From Natronospirales bacterium (GTDB lineage: Bacteria; Pseudomonadota; Gammaproteobacteria; Natronospirales; REEB76): a DNA stretch of 55,452 nucleotides. Made by a program: the position numbers and the translations under genes. Positions 51,137 to 55,452 of this stretch are shown piece by piece. The notes below the pieces were generated by a model. That model worked only from the letters and a program-made list of their open reading frames with translations. It was not told where the DNA came from and ran no database searches. The DNA is taken from NCBI GenBank assembly GCA_021816765.1, contig JAKAXB010000012.1:7501-62952 (forward strand). Direction: 5' to 3'. Every line of letters begins with the position of its first letter. The first letter of the stretch is position 1.

Positions 51137-52082
51137 GGCCGGCTGCTCCGTCGCCACGGTTGAAACCGGTGGCCGCCACGAACACATCCTCCAGGTTGGC
51201 CGCCGTCTGTTCCACCCGCGCCTCGATTCCTGCCGCCGCCAGCCGCCGGCGCACGGCTTCCAGCGGCTGTACGGCGTCGCGGGCAACGAGCGCGTGCAGG
51301 CGCGTGCCGAGTTGCGCCACGCTGCCTACCCACGGCTCGGCGCGCAGCAGCTCGCCGGCACGATGCGGGTCGGGCGTTTCAATCTCCAGCACCACAGCAG
51401 CAATATCGCGCATCAACGCCCGCGGCGGGCCCTCGGCCACCAGCCGGCCGCGGTCGAGGATGGCGAGCCGGTGGCAGCGCTCAGCCTCATCCATGTAGTG
51501 GGTGGATACCAAGATGGTGGTGCCGGTGGCGGTGAGCGTGAACAGGTTGTCCCAGAAGTCGCGCCGGCTCTGCGGATCCACGGCACTGGTGGGCTCATCC
51601 AGGAACAGCAGTGGCGGGTTGTGGAGTGTGGCGGCGGCGAGCGCCAGGCGCTGTTTTTCCCCGCCGCTCAGATTAACGACGCGCCGCCGTGCAAGAGACT
51701 CCAGGCGGTAGTGGCGCAACGTTGTGTCGAGACGCCCGTCGCGCGCGCTCCGTGGCAGCGAGAAAATCCGCGCCATGAACCGCAGATTCTCTTCCACCGA
51801 GAGATCCTCGTAGAGCGAAAACCGCTGCGTCATGTAGCCGATCTTGTGCCGCAGCGCTTCGGCCTCGCGCGGCACGGCATGGCCGAGCACGCTCACTTCG
51901 CCTGCGCTCGGCTTGAGCAGGCCGCAGAGCATGCGGATGGTGGTGGATTTTCCGGAACCGTTGGGCCCGAGGAAACCGTAGATCTGGCCGTGTGGTATTG
52001 CCAGTGTCACCCGGTTAACCGCCGTCAACGCGCCGAAGCGGCGCGTCAGTCCTTCGGCACGAATGGCGAAATCCGGGTTCAC
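51129..52082 (-). CDS. ABC transporter ATP-binding protein
   Basis: A 317-residue single ABC domain. Walker A is GPNGSGKST (about 39-47), the signature LSGGEKQRLALA and Walker B LLFLDEPTSAVD follow, then a C-terminal accessory region. It corresponds to half of E. coli YbhF, which has two ABC domains. It follows the HlyD-like gene by 4 bp. Confidence 0.92.
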   Translation of the reverse strand: MNPDFAIRAEGLTRRFGALTAVNRVTLAIPHGQIYGFLGPNGSGKSTTIRMLCGLLKPSAGEVSVLGHAVPREAEALRHKIGYMTQRFSLYEDLSVEENLRFMARIFSLPRSARDGRLDTTLRHYRLESLARRRVVNLSGGEKQRLALAAATLHNPPLLFLDEPTSAVDPQSRRDFWDNLFTLTATGTTILVSTHYMDEAERCHRLAILDRGRLVAEGPPRALMRDIAAVVLEIETPDPHRAGELLRAEPWVGSVAQLGTRLHALVARDAVQPLEAVRRRLAAAGIEARVEQTAANLEDVFVAATGFNRGDGAAGHG

Positions 52083-52086
52083 GGCG

Positions 52087-52950
52087 TCAGCGGTGCAGTG
52101 ACGGAAAATCCACGCTCACCGGTGCGCCGGTGGGAAGATTCGCCGCATCCACGCCGACGAAATACACCTTGGCAAGGTAAGCGAGACGGCTGCGATCGCG
52201 CTCGGTCAGGGCATAGTAGGGCGTGAACGCGGCATCCGCGGAAATGAAGCGCAGTGTGCCGGGGTAACTGCGTGCGCTGCCATCAATGCGGATCACCGCC
52301 GGCATTCCGGGTCGCATCCGGGCACGCAGTGGTTCCGGCACGTACACGCGGGCGTAAGCGCTCTTGGCATCCAGCAACACCGCCACCACAGCATGCGCCG
52401 GCGGGCGCTCGCCCAGGTGAAACGGCAGCGCGTCCACGGTGGCGGCGCGCGGCGCGCGTACCGTGAGCCGATGGAGGGTGAGTTCCGCACCGGCAACCGC
52501 GGCCTGGGCTTCCGCCCGCGCCGCTTCGGCGGCCGCCACATCCGCGCGCCGGCTGTCGAACGTCGCCCGGACCCGATCCAGCTCCGCCTCGCTGCGCACC
52601 CTGCGGCGCACCAGCACTGCAGTGCGGGTGAAATCCTTGCGCGCCTGGGTGAGCATGGCCTGGGCCGCAGCCAGTCGCGCCTTCGCCTGATCGCGTATGG
52701 CCCGCGCCTCGGCGAGCAGGGTCCGCTGGCGGCGGTCATCGAGTTGCAGGATCACCTGCCCCGCGTGCACCCGATCGCCCTCCTGTACGTTAATCCGCAC
52801 GATGGGTTCCTGGGCTTCGGCCACCAGGTCCATGCGGTCGCGCTCCAGCGTGCCCACCAGTGGCAGCGGGTTGGTGCGGCTGCAATCGGAGAGCATCAGG
52901 ACCGTGAGCGCTGCCGTCAGAATCCGGATAGGGAGTACGCGGCGCTTCAT
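52087..52950 (-). CDS. HlyD/YbhG family membrane fusion protein
   Basis: A 287-residue periplasmic adaptor. An N-terminal membrane anchor or lipoprotein-like signal (with MLSDCSR near residue 20) is followed by a biotinyl-lipoyl-like domain (PIVRINVQEGDRVHAGQVILQLD), a coiled-coil hairpin (about 75-155) and the beta-barrel domain. It links an inner-membrane exporter to an outer-membrane channel. It overlaps the TetR gene by 4 bp. Confidence 0.9.
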   Translation of the reverse strand: MKRRVLPIRILTAALTVLMLSDCSRTNPLPLVGTLERDRMDLVAEAQEPIVRINVQEGDRVHAGQVILQLDDRRQRTLLAEARAIRDQAKARLAAAQAMLTQARKDFTRTAVLVRRRVRSEAELDRVRATFDSRRADVAAAEAARAEAQAAVAGAELTLHRLTVRAPRAATVDALPFHLGERPPAHAVVAVLLDAKSAYARVYVPEPLRARMRPGMPAVIRIDGSARSYPGTLRFISADAAFTPYYALTERDRSRLAYLAKVYFVGVDAANLPTGAPVSVDFPSLHR

Positions 52951-53597
52951 GGAGCGGTTCCCTCGCGGAGCAGGCGTCCGGTGTGGGCAATGAACTGTTC
53001 CAGGCGCCGGCCGCAGGTGCGCATGCCGAACACCGTGGAGGTGACCGGCAGGGCCGCGAACGGGAAGGCCGCGAGGCTCACCAGGGAAAGTGCGGTGAGC
53101 CGCGGATCGAGGTCGGGCCGCAGGCGCCCCGCGGCCTGCTCGTGGCGGATGAGCCGTGTAAGCAGACCGCCGCCACGGGCCGCGAACTGCCGGATGAACC
53201 AGGAGCGTATGGGGCCGTCCTCGGCGAGGACTTCGCGCAGGATGAGCGGCGGCAGCCAGGGGCTTGCCGCCAGGGTACGCACATAGAGCTCCAGCAGGTC
53301 ACGCAGGGTGAAGCCACCGCCTCCGCGCGCGGCCAGCATGACATTGAGACGCTCCACCACCGGGGACAGGGTCTCGGCGATGACGGCTTCGTACAGCCCG
53401 CGTTTGCTGGCGAAGTAATAGTGCACCATGGCCGGATTCACCTCGGCCGCGGCGGCGATGGCGCGCAGTGAAACGGCGGCGTAACCGCGCTCGGCGAACA
53501 GGCGCCGCGCCACCTCCACCAGCCGGGCACGTACCGCCGCCCTGACCGCCCCGGCAGGACGGCCCACGGTGCGAGAGGTGCGCGCGGGATTTGCCAT
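52947..53597 (-). CDS. TetR/AcrR family repressor
   Basis: A 216-residue regulator. The N-terminal helix-turn-helix (about 18-65: RLVEVARRLFAERGYAAVSLRAIAAAAEVNPAMVHYYF) is classical, and the C-terminal ligand domain resembles the CecR (YbiH) type found before ybhGFSR. It is the first gene of the operon and is probably autoregulated through the palindrome just upstream. The ligand is unknown. Confidence 0.92.
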   Translation of the reverse strand: MANPARTSRTVGRPAGAVRAAVRARLVEVARRLFAERGYAAVSLRAIAAAAEVNPAMVHYYFASKRGLYEAVIAETLSPVVERLNVMLAARGGGGFTLRDLLELYVRTLAASPWLPPLILREVLAEDGPIRSWFIRQFAARGGGLLTRLIRHEQAAGRLRPDLDPRLTALSLVSLAAFPFAALPVTSTVFGMRTCGRRLEQFIAHTGRLLREGTAP

Positions 53598-53604
53598 GTC
53601 AGAA

Positions 53605-53626
53605 TTTAATCATACGGTTAATTAAA
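53605..53626. promoter_or_regulatory. Probable TetR operator upstream of the export operon
   Basis: A 22-bp imperfect palindrome, TTTAAT-N10-ATTAAA, with 8 of 11 base pairs matching. It overlaps a TATGAT -10-like box (minus strand) and ends 8 bp before the repressor start codon. Transcription would therefore start almost at the start codon. Size and position fit a TetR dimer site. Confidence 0.65.
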
Positions 53627-53656
53627 AAGAAACAATGACCATTACACGCCGGCGCG

Positions 53657-53680
53657 CAAAATACCGGGGCGGGACCCCGG
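53657..53680 (-). terminator. Probable terminator after the ferritin-like gene
   Basis: On the minus strand CCGGGG-TCCCG-CCCCGG is followed by TATTTT. It lies about 25 bp after the stop codon, between this gene and the TetR operator. Confidence 0.65.
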
Positions 53681-53703
53681 CTTTTATCTCAAAAGCAGTG
53701 ACT

Positions 53704-54540
53704 TCACGCCACCATGTACCGCGCCAGTCCCTGCAGGATCGGCGCCGCCACCTGTTCCACTCGCGGGTTCAGGTCCAGAGGCTTGAGCAGCATTTTGATG
53801 CTCATCTCGTGGGGGAAATAGCGTCCCGCCACCCGCCGGCAGCGCTTCTGCACCTGCCGGTACACATGGATATCGAAAGGCGCATCGGGATGCAGGGCGC
53901 CATACACATGCTTGCAGGCGATGAGGCCGTCCTCGCCGTCAATCATGCGCAGGCGATGCCACAGGGCTCGCAGCGTGCGGGTACGGCCCGCGCTTTCCAG
54001 CTTGCGGTAATGACGGAAGTAACGGTAGAAATACTTGTAGTGATGCACCTCGTCTTCGCGGATGTGCCAGGTAAGTACGCTGAGTACCGGATCGGGACTC
54101 AGGCGGCTTAAAGCCGTGTAGAAACTGGCCGTGCCCATCTCCACCACGCAACGCGCCGCCATCTCCATGCTGCGCGTGGGTTCGAGCGCGTCCAGCTTGC
54201 AGCAGGCGGCGTATTCGCGCAGATATCCCTTGTAGGTAGTCTCCCAATCGAATTCCGGCCAGGCGGTTTGTACATAACGTTTGAGGGCCTCACCGTGCTG
54301 CAGTTCCTCGTGCAGCCAGTGCTGCTCGAGCCAGGCGGTGACTTCATCATCACCGGCGAAATATCCTATGAGGTTGCGCGTGTAAAGATCGGTGGTGATC
54401 TCGACAAAGGAGGCGGTGGAAACAAAATAAAAAAGCTCTTCCTGATGCGCCACTTTGTCACGCCGGATGGCATGCCAGGGAATATCATCCAGCGTCCAAC
54501 GCTGGTGGGTACTGGAAATCCGGTCAGTCGCAGGCATCAT
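53704..54540 (-). CDS. Ferritin-like diiron domain protein
   Basis: A 278-residue soluble helical protein. Carboxylate and histidine ligands for a diiron centre are arranged as in ferritin-like oxidases: FVEITTDLY (first Glu), HEELQHGEAL (EExxH), MAARCVVEMGTASFY and REDEVHHYKYF (ExxH). It resembles diiron oxygenases or iron-storage-like proteins of unassigned function. No partner gene is adjacent. Confidence 0.8.
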   Translation of the reverse strand: MMPATDRISSTHQRWTLDDIPWHAIRRDKVAHQEELFYFVSTASFVEITTDLYTRNLIGYFAGDDEVTAWLEQHWLHEELQHGEALKRYVQTAWPEFDWETTYKGYLREYAACCKLDALEPTRSMEMAARCVVEMGTASFYTALSRLSPDPVLSVLTWHIREDEVHHYKYFYRYFRHYRKLESAGRTRTLRALWHRLRMIDGEDGLIACKHVYGALHPDAPFDIHVYRQVQKRCRRVAGRYFPHEMSIKMLLKPLDLNPRVEQVAAPILQGLARYMVA

Positions 54541-54727
54541 CGCCTCTCATTATCGTTCGCATATCCAGGTTGCAGTTTAGCGCGAACAAGCGCAAATGCC
54601 GACTCCAACGTTGACCGCCGGCGTGCCTCAATGGTTTCGGATGACGCAGCCGCTTCACCGCGTTAAAGTAAACATAACTTGGAAGCGTCAGGAGTCTGCC
54701 TGTGTATCACAGTCCACCCGTGGTGCG

Positions 54728-55213
54728 ATGATGATGCTCGCCGGCCTGTGCCTGTTGTTGGCGAGTTGTACGACCAATCCCTATAAAGCACCTGCGGATG
54801 TGGCCGCACCGCCACGAGCCGCCCGCATGCTGCCAGACGGCCTCGCCTACCAGGTGCTGCAGCCCGGCACCGGCACGGTGCACCCCAGCGCCGCTTCCAT
54901 CATCACCGTAAACTACACCGGCTGGACCACGGACGGCAGGAAGTTTGACAGCACACGTGATCCCGATGGCAAGCGTACTCCGGCCAGCTTTCCGCTCAAC
55001 AAACTCATCCAGGGCTGGCAGGAAGTCGTGCCGCTCATGGTCGCCGGGGAAAAAATACGCGTGTGGATTCCGGGTAAACTCGCGTATGACAATCGCAACC
55101 GTCCCGGGGCGCCGCACGGCATGCTGGTTTTTGATATCGAACTGCTGAACTTCAAGGAATCCATGGAAAACCCATCCCCGGGATTTTTCAGAGTCGAAAA
55201 CCCCGAAAAATAG
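54728..55213 (+). CDS. FKBP-type peptidyl-prolyl isomerase lipoprotein
   Basis: A 161-residue protein with a lipobox LLLASC (Cys about residue 14), a short spacer and a FKBP domain (VNYTGWTTDGRKFDST, FPLNKLIQGWQEVVPLMVAGEK, WIPGKLAYDNR, LVFDIELL). It should isomerise Xaa-Pro bonds at the outer-membrane face. The start codon is uncertain: three ATG codons in a row begin at 54728, and the n-region lacks the usual positive charge. A good AGGAG at 54690-54694 is not followed by an in-frame start codon. Confidence 0.85.
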   Translation: MMMLAGLCLLLASCTTNPYKAPADVAAPPRAARMLPDGLAYQVLQPGTGTVHPSAASIITVNYTGWTTDGRKFDSTRDPDGKRTPASFPLNKLIQGWQEVVPLMVAGEKIRVWIPGKLAYDNRNRPGAPHGMLVFDIELLNFKESMENPSPGFFRVENPEK

Positions 55214-55280
55214 TTTCGTGGTTTTCTCCACTTTTCAAGCGTGCAACCACTCGAAAAATGCCGACACATCCCTGTCCTGC

Positions 55281-55309
55281 GGGAAGCTCTGAACAAAACA
55301 GAGCTTCCC
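55281..55309. repeat. Perfect inverted repeat downstream of the FKBP gene
   Basis: GGGAAGCTCTG and CAGAGCTTCCC form an 11-bp perfect stem around an AACAAAA loop, 68 bp after the FKBP stop. No T-run follows on either strand. It may be a factor-independent pause or a protein site. Confidence 0.6.
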
Positions 55310-55371
55310 CAAACAAATTGATCCCGGAGAAATGGTATGGACGCCTCCCACCCCCGAGCGCTGAACACGAC

Positions 55372-55434
55372 TTATCCACCGCGCCGGGCACCTCTGGTCA
55401 TAGAGGGACCGCCGGTACCCGGCGCCGTGGATAA
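55372..55434. repeat. Large imperfect inverted repeat with DnaA-box-like ends
   Basis: Two 21-bp arms (55372-55392 and 55414-55434) are inverted copies matching at 19 of 21 positions, separated by 21 bp that contains a further GGTC/GACC pair. Each arm begins with TTATCCAC, an 8-of-9 match to the DnaA box TTATNCACA. The window ends 18 bp later, so the context on the right is unseen. Confidence 0.8.
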
Positions 55435-55452
55435 ATCTGCGGCGGTGGATGG

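Noticed and set aside
51042-52226. 394-codon plus-strand frame across the ABC ATPase and HlyD genes
   Set aside because: Antisense shadow of genes with clear ABC and HlyD motifs.
55372-55434. Replication origin from the DnaA-box-like ends
   Set aside because: Only two boxes are visible, both part of a single inverted repeat, with no AT-rich unwinding region and no dnaA or dnaN gene in view.
1-55452. CRISPR array, tRNA genes, insertion sequences or prophage
   Set aside because: No direct-repeat/spacer pattern, cloverleaf, transposase, integrase or phage structural gene was seen in the window.

Overview
The window is a 55 kb stretch of chromosome from a gammaproteobacterium. It is GC-rich by eye. 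The evidence is the 5' end of a 16S rRNA gene with a gammaproteobacterial-looking start, the radC-rpmB-rpmG cluster, and a gene order around pilGHIJ-chpA / gshB-tonB-yqgE-ruvX-pyrB / pilTU-yggS-proC that matches the block known from Pseudomonas and its relatives. Genus and family cannot be read from the sequence. No phage, insertion sequence, CRISPR array or tRNA was seen.

Layout. (1) 1-1.7 kb: the rRNA operon leaves to the left from two tandem promoters, and radC-rpmB-rpmG leave to the right, ending at a strong terminator. (2) 1.7-8.1 kb: a fatty-acid desaturase and a Gld-type ABC exporter operon (ATPase, permease, GldG-like, DUF4340) lie between rpmG and mutM, which are adjacent in E. coli. 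(3) 8.2-13.5 kb: PduO-type cobalamin adenosyltransferase faces an ampD-ampE-btuF-like operon, followed by bioA and rsmE. (4) 13.5-23 kb: the type IV pilus chemosensory operon pilG-pilH-pilI-pilJ-chpA-chpC, with a 1791-residue ChpA hybrid kinase and no methyltransferase or methylesterase gene. (5) 23-28 kb: gshB, a TonB-like protein, yqgE, ruvX, pyrB and an orphan PyrK-like flavin/iron-sulfur protein; most of these genes overlap. (6) 28-36 kb: a secreted S9 peptidase, three PilT-family ATPases in tandem (PilT, PilU and a further PilU-like one), and divergently yggS-proC-yggT-yggU. (7) 36-48.5 kb: single genes and short operons: an HU-like protein with a Lys/Ala tail, a TerB-like protein, an outer-membrane barrel, a hydrolase, ornithine aminotransferase, doxX-msrB-alaX, two small c-type cytochromes, a short-chain dehydrogenase, a DUF4097 lipoprotein, a methyltransferase, and murI-DUF2891-mtgA. 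(8) 48.5-55.4 kb: peptidase E, the small ribosomal protein THX, a TetR-HlyD-ABC export operon with a palindromic operator, a ferritin-like diiron protein, an FKBP lipoprotein and a large inverted repeat at the right edge.

How the genes work together. The strongest theme is twitching motility. The Chp pathway (PilJ receptor, ChpA kinase, PilG/PilH regulators) and the retraction motors are encoded about 8 kb apart. A second theme is envelope maintenance: AmpD/AmpE, MurI, MtgA, DUF2891 and two ABC exporters. A third is thiol and redox repair: GshB, MsrB, DoxX and AlaX. Most genes are housekeeping and recognisable. The less-explored points are the translationally coupled DUF2891 gene between murI and mtgA, the doxX-msrB-alaX cassette, the PyrK-like protein without a local PyrD, the third pilus ATPase, and the long inverted repeat with DnaA-box-like ends.
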